From Smithella sp. (GTDB lineage: Bacteria > Desulfobacterota > Syntrophia > Syntrophales > Smithellaceae): DNA of 64,000 nt. Positions 17,340 to 25,603 of the stretch are shown piece by piece. Location: assembly GCA_007244375.1 (NCBI GenBank), contig SCVW01000016.1:1-64000 (forward strand), read 5' to 3'. The position numbers and the translations under genes are program-made. The notes under the pieces are model-generated. The model did not search any database and was not told where the DNA came from. It saw only the letters and a list, made by a program, of their open reading frames with translations. Position 1 is the first letter of the stretch. Each line of letters starts with the position of its first letter.

Positions 17340-18430
17340 TCTTTCATCTCCTCAATTACTGAAGTAATCATTTCAGGGTTAACACTTCCAACAATAAACG
17401 GCATTCCTATTTTCTTTAATAAAACAAAACGGATAATGTCACCTTTCTTTTTTTTGTCCATTCGCAAAGCATCAATAATATTATCAGCAGAAAAAGTCTT
17501 CTGTATTTTACAAGGCAAACCAGCGCTTTGAATGAGCGCTTCAATGCGTTTTGCTTCATCGTTTTTAAGATAACCCATTTTTTCAGAAAGACGCGCCGCC
17601 ACGATCATTCCCAGAGCAACACCTTCCCCATGTGTTATTGTATATTGAGACGTTTTTTCCAACGCATGGCCCAATGTGTGACCAAAGTTAAGAATATGCC
17701 GTAGACCCTGGTCCTTTTCATCAATCTCGACAATTGATTTTTTAATTCGACAACATGATTCCACTATATTCAGCAAAAGCTTTGACTCTTTTAACTTTAT
17801 CGTTTCCATGTGGTTTTCCATGGTTTGAAACATTTTTTCATCATCAATAATTCCGTATTTGATAATTTCCGAAAGACCGTTATTAAATTCCTTTTCCGGC
17901 AATGTTTCTAAAAAACTTAAATCCGTAAAAACAGCACATGGCTGATAAAACGTTCCCAGCAGATTTTTCCCGTATTGAAGATCGACAGCTGTTTTTCCAC
18001 CTATACTACTGTCTACTTGAGCGACAAGCGTTGTGGGAATCTGAATATAAGGGACAGAACGCATAAACACAGAGGCAATAAAACCGGTAACATCGCCCAC
18101 AACTCCACCACCTAAAGCAAGAAGAAAAGTTTCCCTATCCGCCCCTAATTTCAATAATTCCCCTGCAATATCCATAACGGTACTGATGTTTTTGGAAGCT
18201 TCACCTGCAGGAAATTCTATTAAATTTACATTTAATCCGACATCTTCCAAACCGGCAACGAACTTCTTACCGTAAAGACTGCCAACACAATCATCAGTAA
18301 TTACTATATATCGATCCGCTTTATGGTTTTTGGCAATAATGAGCGCCATTCTATCGATTATATTTTTACCGATACGAATTTCGTAAGATGATCTGGATTT
18401 CTTATCAAGATTAACTTTTATTGACCGCAT
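17336..18430 (-). CDS. aroB: 3-dehydroquinate synthase
   Basis: A 364-residue dehydroquinate synthase, the second step from DAHP, NAD- and zinc-dependent. The glycine-rich segment GGGVVGDVTGF, the active-site IQIPTTLVAQVDSSIGGKTAVD, the metal-binding NFGHTLGHALE and the later HGEGVALGM are all present. I start at ATG 18430 (MRSIKVNLD) because GGAAA lies 6 bases before it; a TTG at 18460 would add ten residues. It follows aroF by 132 bases, the largest gap in the biosynthetic part of the operon, with no gene or clear terminator in it. Confidence 0.95.
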   Translation of the reverse strand: MRSIKVNLDKKSRSSYEIRIGKNIIDRMALIIAKNHKADRYIVITDDCVGSLYGKKFVAGLEDVGLNVNLIEFPAGEASKNISTVMDIAGELLKLGADRETFLLALGGGVVGDVTGFIASVFMRSVPYIQIPTTLVAQVDSSIGGKTAVDLQYGKNLLGTFYQPCAVFTDLSFLETLPEKEFNNGLSEIIKYGIIDDEKMFQTMENHMETIKLKESKLLLNIVESCCRIKKSIVEIDEKDQGLRHILNFGHTLGHALEKTSQYTITHGEGVALGMIVAARLSEKMGYLKNDEAKRIEALIQSAGLPCKIQKTFSADNIIDALRMDKKKKGDIIRFVLLKKIGMPFIVGSVNPEMITSVIEEMKE

Positions 18431-18562
18431 ATACACATTTCCTTGTTCTTCTTTTCTCAAGCTATCATTATCAAAAACACAAAATTAAAACTACTATTCA
18501 ATTCAGCTTTTGCAAAAAAATTATCAACTTTGCTCGAAACCGAAATTTACCAATTTGTTTAA

Positions 18563-19573
18563 TTAATGCTTCATTGCTGCAGAAATTGTTCTTAATTCGT
18601 CCATTAGCTGATAAAACTTCTCCGGTTTCAGCGATTGTGCTCCATCGGAAACGGCTTTTTCAGGTTCCGGGTGAACTTCCACGATCAGACCATCAGCACC
18701 GACAGCAACCGCCGCACAGGACAACGGAATTACATATCTCCAGTGACCGGCAGCATGACTGGGATCAACAATTACCGGTAAATGTGTAAGACACTTCAAT
18801 ACCGGAACAGCGCTTAAATCCAGAGTATTTCTTGTAGCCGTTTCAAACGTTCTGATACCGCGTTCGCAAAGAACAACATGAGGATTGCCCGACGAAAGAA
18901 TATATTCTGCCGACATCAGCAGCTCTTCAATAGTAGTCATCATGCCTCTTTTTAAAAGTACCGGCTTTTTCGAACGGCCGACTTCTTTGAGCAGGGCAAA
19001 ATTCTGGACATTACGTGCACCAATCTGTAACATTTCAGCATAAGATTCCACAAGATCAACATCAGCAGGATTAACCACTTCGGTAACCGTTGGCAAATTT
19101 GTTCGTGCACTGACCTGATTCAATACCTTTAAACCTTCTTTCTCCATACCCTGGAAGCTGTATGGAGAAGTACGCGGTTTATAGGCGCCGCCTCTAAGAA
19201 TCTGGGCGCCACCTTTTTTGACAATATAAGCGCTTTCTAATAATTGTTCTTCGCTTTCAATCGCACAGGGACCGGCCATTACAACGAATTCCGGACCTCC
19301 GATCTTAATAGAACCGACAGAGACTACAGTATTACCCTCATGCGATTCACGACTGGCCAGTTTGTAAGGTTTTAAAATTGGCATGGTTTTCTCCACTCCT
19401 GGTAAAGATTCTGCATACTTAAGGATTGTCTTATCGCGATTAACACCGACAGCCCCGATAATCGTCCGCTCAACGCCAACCGAAGGATGCGCTTTGTACC
19501 CGACAGATTCAATCCAGCGAATCACATCCTCAATTTGCTTTTCAGTAGCGTGACTTTTCATTACAATAATCAT
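18563..19573 (-). CDS. aroF: 3-deoxy-7-phosphoheptulonate synthase, class I beta with regulatory N-domain
   Basis: A 336-residue DAHP synthase, the entry enzyme of the aromatic pathway (PEP plus erythrose-4-phosphate). Residues 1-70 form the ferredoxin-like N-domain (MKSHATEKQIEDVIRWIESVGYKAH) that confers Tyr/Phe feedback in Thermotoga-type enzymes. The barrel follows: VVMAGPCAIES, GGAYKPRTSPYSFQG, LLKRG, VIVDPSHAAGH and VEVHPEPE. The start is fixed by GGGAGGGAG 5 bases before ATG 19573; an earlier in-frame start would run through the terminator hairpins. It is the first structural gene after the aromatic leader peptide. A second, class II DAHP synthase is at 37464. Confidence 0.96.
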   Translation of the reverse strand: MIIVMKSHATEKQIEDVIRWIESVGYKAHPSVGVERTIIGAVGVNRDKTILKYAESLPGVEKTMPILKPYKLASRESHEGNTVVSVGSIKIGGPEFVVMAGPCAIESEEQLLESAYIVKKGGAQILRGGAYKPRTSPYSFQGMEKEGLKVLNQVSARTNLPTVTEVVNPADVDLVESYAEMLQIGARNVQNFALLKEVGRSKKPVLLKRGMMTTIEELLMSAEYILSSGNPHVVLCERGIRTFETATRNTLDLSAVPVLKCLTHLPVIVDPSHAAGHWRYVIPLSCAAVAVGADGLIVEVHPEPEKAVSDGAQSLKPEKFYQLMDELRTISAAMKH

Positions 19574-19587
19574 TATTCTCCCTCCCG

Positions 19588-19621
19588 AAAATAAAAAGGC
19601 CAGGGCATTGCTGCCATGGCC
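19588..19621 (-). terminator. Second attenuator hairpin of the aro leader
   Basis: On the minus strand GGCCATGGC (19621-19613) pairs with GCCCTGGCC (19606-19598), one mismatch, around a 6-base loop, followed by TTTTTATTTT (19597-19588). This is an intrinsic terminator only 14 bases before aroF. Its left arm contains CCATGG, which is self-complementary and can instead pair with the CCATGG of the preceding hairpin, giving an alternative fold. Confidence 0.75.
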
Positions 19622-19622
19622 T

Positions 19623-19666
19623 AAAAAAAGAAAAGCCATGGGAGCTCTTTCGATCTGCCCATGGCT
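19623..19666 (-). terminator. First attenuator hairpin of the aro leader
   Basis: On the minus strand AGCCATGGG (19666-19658) and CCCATGGCT (19642-19634) form a perfect 9-base stem around a 15-base loop, followed by TTTTCTTTTTTT (19634-19623). The stem lies 20 bases after the leader peptide stop codon. Its left flank GGGCAGA (19660-19654) can alternatively pair with TCTGTCC (19714-19708) inside the leader peptide, with one G-U pair, which would open this terminator. Confidence 0.85.
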
Positions 19667-19685
19667 GTTTTGGTTTATTGTTAAC

Positions 19686-19784
19686 CTAACATGTCATCCT
19701 CAACGACGGACAGACCAATGCAAAATAGGTATAAAACCAATAAAAATAAATATTATTGTTTGCAGTCAGTTTTCTATCCATCAT
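19686..19784 (-). CDS. Aromatic-rich leader peptide of the aro operon
   Basis: A 32-residue peptide starting at ATG 19784 (a second ATG follows at once) and stopping at TAG 19688-19686. Residues 13-21 are YFYWFYTYF: four Tyr, three Phe and one Trp in nine codons. The Shine-Dalgarno AGAGGA is 8 bases upstream, and the promoter start point is about 17 bases before the ATG. After the aromatic stretch the codons for Val-Cys-Pro overlap TCTGTCC, which can pair with the first terminator hairpin. This matches the design of pheL/trpL leaders: ribosome stalling at Tyr, Phe or Trp codons would favour read-through. It was found by reading the leader and is too short for usual gene finders. Confidence 0.9.
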   Translation of the reverse strand: MMDRKLTANNNIYFYWFYTYFALVCPSLRMTC

Positions 19785-19807
19785 GAAACTTGTCCTCTTT
19801 AGTGGGC

Positions 19808-19836
19808 CTTATAGTCAACATAAATATGTTTGTCAA
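19808..19836 (-). promoter_or_regulatory. Promoter of the aromatic amino acid operon
   Basis: On the minus strand TTGACA (19836-19831) and TATAAG (19813-19808) are separated by exactly 17 bases, near the sigma-70 consensus. Transcription would start at about 19801, leaving a 17-base untranslated stretch before the leader peptide. TATTTATGTTGA and nearby bases show no clear TyrR or TrpR box that I can recognise. Confidence 0.85.
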
Positions 19837-19957
19837 GAAAAAATTTAAATAGTATTAATACATTAATTCAACCCTCCAATAAAACATGTTTTCGCCTGCT
19901 TCATAATTGAAGTCGGCAACGGTTTGACATTTATCAAAAAATAAGAGAAGAATGCTT

Positions 19958-21802
19958 ATGAGCAAAAGGGAATATGATGTAACCAGAGCTACAAAATTCT
20001 TTAGCTTTTCGGAAAAACTTGCTTTTTCAAGTTATCTGAAGTGGGTATTGATAATACTTTTACCAGTTCTGATTCTGCTGAGATATCAGGTAGACCGGTT
20101 AGATTACGACTTATGGTGGCAAATGACACTCGGCAAGTATTATCTAACCCACCATACCCTCACTATAGATCACTCGATTTTTTCCTGGACACCTGCCGAT
20201 CCGACCTGGATTTATAATACTTTTCTGGGAAGCATTCTTATTTATTTGATTTACAGCTTCATGGGAGGGTTTGGACTGTGGATATTCCAGTGGTTGATAT
20301 TCCTGGGAATCTTTTTTTCATTTTATTTTTTTCTCCGTTTGATTCACCGGCAGATTGATGTTACCAGCATCACAATTATTGCAGCCATTGGCATTGCCTG
20401 TTCACTCTCCTGCAGTTATTACAAACCCGAGTTATTTTCGGCTCTTTTTTTCTGCTGGATGTTATTTATCTTCTTTTATGTCAAACTGACCCGCAAGACA
20501 TTTCTTTTTTATCTTTATCCATTAATCTTTGCCCTCTGGGCTAATTTGCATGGCGGCTTCATTTTAGGGTTTGGTTTGTTCGCCTGTTTTTTCATGGGTG
20601 AACTTTTAAATAAAATTTTTCTATCTAAAGAATCGTTCAGTATTAAAGAATTGGTCAATCTTGGAGTTGCGAGTGTTCTTTCCTTGGCTGCAACGTTGCT
20701 GAATCCTTACGGCATTCATTATCTATTGAGCATTTCTAACGCTATAACTTCTGATACTTACGGTTTAACCAGCAAATTTATCCAGGCCTATGTAAACCTC
20801 TGGCCGTACTTAAAGAAAATAGATATTTCTTTCTTTAAGCTGGGTCAAACCGCCTGGATTATGACTATAATGATGTTTTGCCTAATTTGTCTTATTCTTT
20901 ATGACTTAATCAAAAAAAAATATTGTGATTTTACTTTGCTGATAACCAACATTATTTTGTACTGGGCAAGCATGAGAGCAACCAGAGCAAGTTATCTTTT
21001 CCCCTTTGGTTTCTTTTTTTCATTCTTTTATCTGATTCATCGCTGGAAACCCAAGAAGATTACAGAAAGGACAACAATTTTATCTCTATTTCTTTTCATT
21101 TTCTTTTTTATCAACATTTCTTACTTCACCTTCAGATACAATACGGATAACAAATGGTTCGGTGCCGGTCTCGATAGTTTCGTACCGGTAAAAGAAGTAT
21201 CCTTTTTAAAAAAATACCGTTTGGAAGGGCCTATATTTAACGACTATGTCATCGGCGGTTATCTTTTGTGGAATCTTTATCCGGACTACAAGGTTTTCAT
21301 TGATCCTCGCATGGTCCCTTATAGTAAACAGGTTGCTCCCGATTATTGGGCTTTTGCCGGTATCCCCGTAACTAAAGAAATTTTGCGGAGCTTCAATAAA
21401 AAGTATCCTTTCAAGATTGCTATAATACATTACCGGGAACTTCCCTTGATTTTTGACTTTCTGAGAAGCAACGAATGGGCGCTTTTATTTTTTGAAAAAA
21501 ATGCCGCTGTACTGATTCACAAATCACTGATTTCTACTCTTCCACCTGAAATCAGCTTGATTGATCTTGGTCCATCGCGCTTTAATGATGTAAAAAATCC
21601 GGAGGTTCTGCTGAATGTGTTTACTCTGTATGTCAATCTGGATCCGGACGCCGGTAGAGTTATTTATAATATCTATAAGAAAAATATATGCGATTATTAC
21701 AAGCTAAAAAAAGACCATCTGCAAACCATGAAAGATGATATCCGGCAAAAAAAAAGTGAGTTCCAATTCATGGCTGATGGGCATAAACCATCCAGTCCCT
21801 GA
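19958..21802 (+). CDS. Polytopic GT-C-like membrane protein (paralogue of the gene at 41131)
   Basis: A 614-residue inner-membrane protein with about 10-12 transmembrane helices (about residues 25-415) and a soluble C-terminal part. The first loop reads DYDLWWQMTLGKYYLTHH, then DHSIFSWTP. This D-x-DLWW pattern is typical of uncharacterised proteins thought to be GT-C-fold, lipid-linked-sugar glycosyltransferases. The C-terminal region has NDYVIGGYL, KVFIDPRM and FKIAIIHYR. I start at ATG 19958, 7 bases after AAGAGAAG; an ATG at 19952 is too close. It stands alone, divergent from the aro operon. The enzymatic role is not shown; the paralogue in a glycan locus supports it. Confidence 0.6.
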   Translation: MSKREYDVTRATKFFSFSEKLAFSSYLKWVLIILLPVLILLRYQVDRLDYDLWWQMTLGKYYLTHHTLTIDHSIFSWTPADPTWIYNTFLGSILIYLIYSFMGGFGLWIFQWLIFLGIFFSFYFFLRLIHRQIDVTSITIIAAIGIACSLSCSYYKPELFSALFFCWMLFIFFYVKLTRKTFLFYLYPLIFALWANLHGGFILGFGLFACFFMGELLNKIFLSKESFSIKELVNLGVASVLSLAATLLNPYGIHYLLSISNAITSDTYGLTSKFIQAYVNLWPYLKKIDISFFKLGQTAWIMTIMMFCLICLILYDLIKKKYCDFTLLITNIILYWASMRATRASYLFPFGFFFSFFYLIHRWKPKKITERTTILSLFLFIFFFINISYFTFRYNTDNKWFGAGLDSFVPVKEVSFLKKYRLEGPIFNDYVIGGYLLWNLYPDYKVFIDPRMVPYSKQVAPDYWAFAGIPVTKEILRSFNKKYPFKIAIIHYRELPLIFDFLRSNEWALLFFEKNAAVLIHKSLISTLPPEISLIDLGPSRFNDVKNPEVLLNVFTLYVNLDPDAGRVIYNIYKKNICDYYKLKKDHLQTMKDDIRQKKSEFQFMADGHKPSSP

Positions 21803-21816
21803 TAGAGTGCATGATC

Positions 21817-21856
21817 AAAAAAAATCCTCTCAGCCATATTTATTGCTGAGAGGATT
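21817..21856 (-). terminator. Intrinsic terminator of the FadL-like gene
   Basis: On the minus strand a perfect 12-base stem AATCCTCTCAGC (21856-21845) / GCTGAGAGGATT (21834-21823) with a 10-base loop is followed by a run of eight T. It lies 32 bases after the stop codon of the gene at 21889. It may also end the convergent plus-strand gene, although that side has no T run. Confidence 0.85.
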
Positions 21857-21888
21857 CTCCTCATATTAATTTATAAAATATCTTTTTG

Positions 21889-23862
21889 TTAATCGCTGTT
21901 TTCTATATAATAGGACTGTCCTTCAACCCGTAAATTATTTACAAGTGTCGTCGAAGAAGGTAAATCTGCCAAAAAGTCTTCCGAAGTTTTCAAGCTGTTT
22001 TTGGTTGAAGCCGATTTTTTACTACTAAATGGATTCAATAGATCGATCCCCTTGGAAACAACCGTGGTAACAACTTCCAGAGGCATCGTGGCCTTGACGG
22101 ATCCTTCATAAACCGCCCACTCCTCTTCGTAATTCATCCCTGCGTAAGAATTCATTATTCCACTGCCAAGAACGGTAGAGTTCAGATTGGAACTTGTGTT
22201 GTTGCTGATTTTGTACGATTTGTTGACCATATAACCAACAGCAAGGTCGATATCTATATCCTTCAGCATTTTTATTCCAAGTCCCGATCCCTTGATTCCA
22301 AACCCGGCGCCATAATAATCCGTCGTGGGAATGGCATACATAGCATCGTAATATATATCCTGAACAGAGGAAACCCGGTTCTCATAGCCGCCGCGAAGCA
22401 TAAGCCAATCCAACAACTGGTATTCTGCACCTACCCCCCAGTTTAAGGTATCCTTGAAATCACGTTCCAAAACCAGAATAGTATCGCCACCGTTATAACC
22501 CATATATTTGGCTAATTGTAAAAGCTGAATTTTTTGATCAAAAATGAAATAATCCTGCTTGATGGACGACCATTGTGCCCAGTGCAGATCGGCAAGGAGA
22601 GATAACCGCCTGATCGGCTTAAACTTGATTCCGAAATTAATTATTTGTGGAAATTCCACGTCCGCTGTGATTGTTCCGGTCTGTTCGGAAACAGTTTGAT
22701 AGGGCAAGTCAAGTGCCATAGATACGATCTGCATCAAAGCAGATGACCCACACCATCCAACCATTTTCTGCCATTGATCACTATACGTAAGTCTAAATTT
22801 TCCACTTAAGTGCGATTTAATTGGGCTCTGGTAAGAAAGTCCAAAAGAAAGCCAATCAAATGGCCCCCAAAGTACGCCCAAGTTATAGGACGGTGAAAAA
22901 TCATCATGCATAGTAAAAGATAAATTTCCTATCTGGTCATATGGACCTATTCCACCACCAAACAGAGGCATAGGAACCGTAAGATCGAAGAGCATATTTT
23001 CCATCCCCTGTGTTGCATCTCCCAGAGTTTTTGTCAAATTTACTATGGCATTTGGTGCCCTTACATCTGTGCCAACGCCCATCGCTGATGACCCTAGTCC
23101 GAAGGAAGCACCTACAGAGAGAGTCTTGTTTACCTGATAACTTACACTCGGAGAAGCATAAATAAGGTGCTGTATATATACCGCCTTTCCATCCCAACCT
23201 GTCGGATCATCCTCATCTCTACCGACCCATCCGCCACCAAATGGAACATAAACGCTGTAGCCAAATGTCCATTTCGAATCAGGAGCTCGATGGGATAAGC
23301 CTAATATAGGAACTATTAAGAAATCTAACTCTGCATCCAGAACGGGGAGGTACATCCGGCCGGAGGTATTGCTACCATGCGTACCGCTCCAGGAGTTACC
23401 GCTAAGTCGATCGGGACCATCCTGAGTACCCCAAAGCGGATCTTTTATTAAGTTCCCATTAAGATCATGAAAACCTTCATAATTTGGATCTTTGTTGAGT
23501 ATTGTTTTTTTATTGATAAACGGCAAAACGACCCCCATGCTGATAAGGTTACCATCACTCAAAAGTGAAAGCCCTGCGGGATTATAATGAATTGACGCGA
23601 TGCCTGGAGGATCAGCTGTAACATTGTTGGCAAGAGAAATGGCACGGGTGTCAACTGCCAGTTGTTCGGCAAACGCGCCTTCCGCCTTTGGCGGATTGAC
23701 AAATTGGCTTATGGCCATTGCCATGCATATGACAAAACAAAGCATGATCCGCAAACGAAATAACTCAGGCAGTTTAAATTTTCCCCTTCGAAAACAGAAA
23801 AATCCTGATAATGACAGCTGGACGACAAACTTCTTAAATTCTAAAATCTTTTTCATTATCAT
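21889..23862 (-). CDS. FadL/TodX-like outer-membrane transport protein
   Basis: A 657-residue protein, long for the family (usually 420-480). A basic and hydrophobic N-terminus (about residues 1-62) ends near PKAEGAFAEQ as a Sec signal. Then comes the FadL-like plug start: RAISLANNVTADPPGIASIHYNPAGLSLL. Alternating beta-strand sequence with many Gly/Trp/Tyr fills the rest, and the phrase NWGVGAEYQLLDWLMLRGGYE is typical of the last strands. FadL proteins take up long-chain fatty acids or aromatic hydrocarbons across the outer membrane. The C-terminus does not end with the usual Phe of barrels but in IENSD after an extra tail. Single gene with its own terminator. Confidence 0.8.
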   Translation of the reverse strand: MIMKKILEFKKFVVQLSLSGFFCFRRGKFKLPELFRLRIMLCFVICMAMAISQFVNPPKAEGAFAEQLAVDTRAISLANNVTADPPGIASIHYNPAGLSLLSDGNLISMGVVLPFINKKTILNKDPNYEGFHDLNGNLIKDPLWGTQDGPDRLSGNSWSGTHGSNTSGRMYLPVLDAELDFLIVPILGLSHRAPDSKWTFGYSVYVPFGGGWVGRDEDDPTGWDGKAVYIQHLIYASPSVSYQVNKTLSVGASFGLGSSAMGVGTDVRAPNAIVNLTKTLGDATQGMENMLFDLTVPMPLFGGGIGPYDQIGNLSFTMHDDFSPSYNLGVLWGPFDWLSFGLSYQSPIKSHLSGKFRLTYSDQWQKMVGWCGSSALMQIVSMALDLPYQTVSEQTGTITADVEFPQIINFGIKFKPIRRLSLLADLHWAQWSSIKQDYFIFDQKIQLLQLAKYMGYNGGDTILVLERDFKDTLNWGVGAEYQLLDWLMLRGGYENRVSSVQDIYYDAMYAIPTTDYYGAGFGIKGSGLGIKMLKDIDIDLAVGYMVNKSYKISNNTSSNLNSTVLGSGIMNSYAGMNYEEEWAVYEGSVKATMPLEVVTTVVSKGIDLLNPFSSKKSASTKNSLKTSEDFLADLPSSTTLVNNLRVEGQSYYIENSD

Positions 23863-24106
23863 TGCTCCCGCATAGTTTGATTATAAGAAAATAAATTTTC
23901 TCGTCTTCAGCGAAAAACTTTCCTTTCCTTACTTGAAATGAAAAAGAAAGCAACCAATATCAAACATGTAATTGTTTATAACCTGTTTCCCTCTGAGTTT
24001 AGTATTCCCCATTTATTAATAATGGTAACAGAGCATCTGCTTTGTATCTGTAAACTTTTTGTCTTATTCTACTTAATTATACCTTATATCTCTAATATAA
24101 AAGACG

Positions 24107-25315
24107 TTAAAATTCAAACGGCACTCTAATAGCAAATGCAAAGTCAGGATCGTTGATGGTCAATCCAATACCCAGTGTAAAATATACAGATCTCGTGGGA
24201 GTTACACGCCACCCGGTTCCCACGTTAAATGAAGAAGATACGGAACTGCCGCTTTCATAAACGCCAACATCTTCAAAAAAATACCTGCTGCCGAAAGAGT
24301 ATGTGAGCTGAGTACTCAGGTTAAGTGATGCCTGATAAGAAAGCGCGTAACCAAATCCTATGGCAAAACCGATAGCACTGCCGGGATCAACTTTAGTCAG
24401 AGTAGCACCCATAGATTTCCAGTATTGAGACAAGCCGCCTTGCTCGAGTCCATAACTGTAAGTCAGGTTGCCGAAGGCAACAAGAGGATCCAAAGTCTTA
24501 CTTAAAGAAACTCCACCGCTAAATGAATAGTACCCATTTCCTGTAGACAACGAATTACTCGGATCGATTTTGTAGGGACTACTTCCTGTGGGAAACGTAA
24601 CCCCGGCACTCAATATCGTTGTGGGATATATTCCTCCGGCCTTAATCGGCTGCCATTGAACACCCAAGGAGATATCACCAAAATCTGTCGCTTCCTGGCT
24701 GGAAGATGTGCCTACCTTGTTGTATTTGTAAGCAAAGGGAATATTGGCGCTGACGGTGAGGTTGTTAAGTATTGCGTATTCTGTATCAATGGTATTGGTG
24801 AGATTGTGATTACTTCTTTGTTCAACCCTGTCAGTAATGACATCACCGGAATAGTATGAATAGCCGAAAGTGTATCCTAAGCCGACGGTCCCCTTCTTCA
24901 AAAGCGTATATTGACGACTGACGGCAGAAAGAATATCTTCCACAGATTTGCTTTTTTCTTCTTCAGGAACTTCCAGCCGCTTGCGGGCTTCATTTTCATC
25001 CCGCATTCTTTGTACTTCCCTTTTCAGCTCCAGTACTTCTTGCTGAAGATTCTGAGGAAATACCTCCTGTTTAGTTTTTATTACTTCCTGTTGAATGTTT
25101 AGAGATGAGCCATCTTTTCTCGACTCTTTTATTTTCTTTTGAAGGTTTTCAGGAGATACATCATCAAGAGCTGCGCCTGCGTCTTCCGCATTAAATTTAT
25201 TGAAAGCAAGCTGTGTTCCTTTAATGGGAATCTGTGCCATAGCGGGAAAAGTAATAAATAATATACACGTAAAGAATACAACTGTTAAAAAATTAATAAA
25301 TATTTTACTATTCAT
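24107..25315 (-). CDS. Outer-membrane beta-barrel protein with N-terminal coiled coil
   Basis: A 402-residue exported protein. I place the start at ATG 25315, giving a Sec signal MNSKIFINFLTVVFF...AMA-Q. Residues about 45-125 are rich in Lys/Glu/Leu/Gln (QEVIKTKQEV, QEVLELKREVQRM) and predict a coiled coil. From about 150 the sequence is amphipathic beta-strand (GTVGLGYTFGYSYYSGD, SLGVQWQPIKAGG) and ends ...FAIRVPFEF, with the terminal Phe typical of outer-membrane barrels recognised by BamA. It resembles transporter-like barrels (phenol-pathway MetA type). Substrate unknown. No partner genes are adjacent; the 243-base gap after it shows no gene. Confidence 0.7.
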   Translation of the reverse strand: MNSKIFINFLTVVFFTCILFITFPAMAQIPIKGTQLAFNKFNAEDAGAALDDVSPENLQKKIKESRKDGSSLNIQQEVIKTKQEVFPQNLQQEVLELKREVQRMRDENEARKRLEVPEEEKSKSVEDILSAVSRQYTLLKKGTVGLGYTFGYSYYSGDVITDRVEQRSNHNLTNTIDTEYAILNNLTVSANIPFAYKYNKVGTSSSQEATDFGDISLGVQWQPIKAGGIYPTTILSAGVTFPTGSSPYKIDPSNSLSTGNGYYSFSGGVSLSKTLDPLVAFGNLTYSYGLEQGGLSQYWKSMGATLTKVDPGSAIGFAIGFGYALSYQASLNLSTQLTYSFGSRYFFEDVGVYESGSSVSSSFNVGTGWRVTPTRSVYFTLGIGLTINDPDFAFAIRVPFEF

Positions 25316-25603
25316 CATTCTCCGGTTGAAACGTTTACGAGTTTTGGCATTCCCATCATACTGCAATATTCCGCACAACTCTTCTTGATATATGATATGC
25401 GGTACTGTGCCGGAAATGTGACATGGCTATCATATTTTCTTCAATTTTGATTAACTGTATCTAAGGTTTTTATCCTTGTCAAGGGAAAAACATTATTTTT
25501 ATTAAGGTAAATAGAAAATGCTTTTTCAGTATGCTTGCTACAAATATACTGATGATTTTATCTTGTTCACCAGATAGATATAAATTACGGCAATCAAATT
25601 AAT

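Noticed and set aside
19924-19929. TTGACA as the -35 box of the GT-C-like gene at 19958.
   Set aside because: At normal spacing the -10 would overlap the ribosome site, and no TATAAT-like sequence is there.
23938-24129. A 63-codon plus-strand frame in the gap between the two outer-membrane protein genes.
   Set aside because: No ribosome site, and it runs into the end of the opposite gene; composition looks random.
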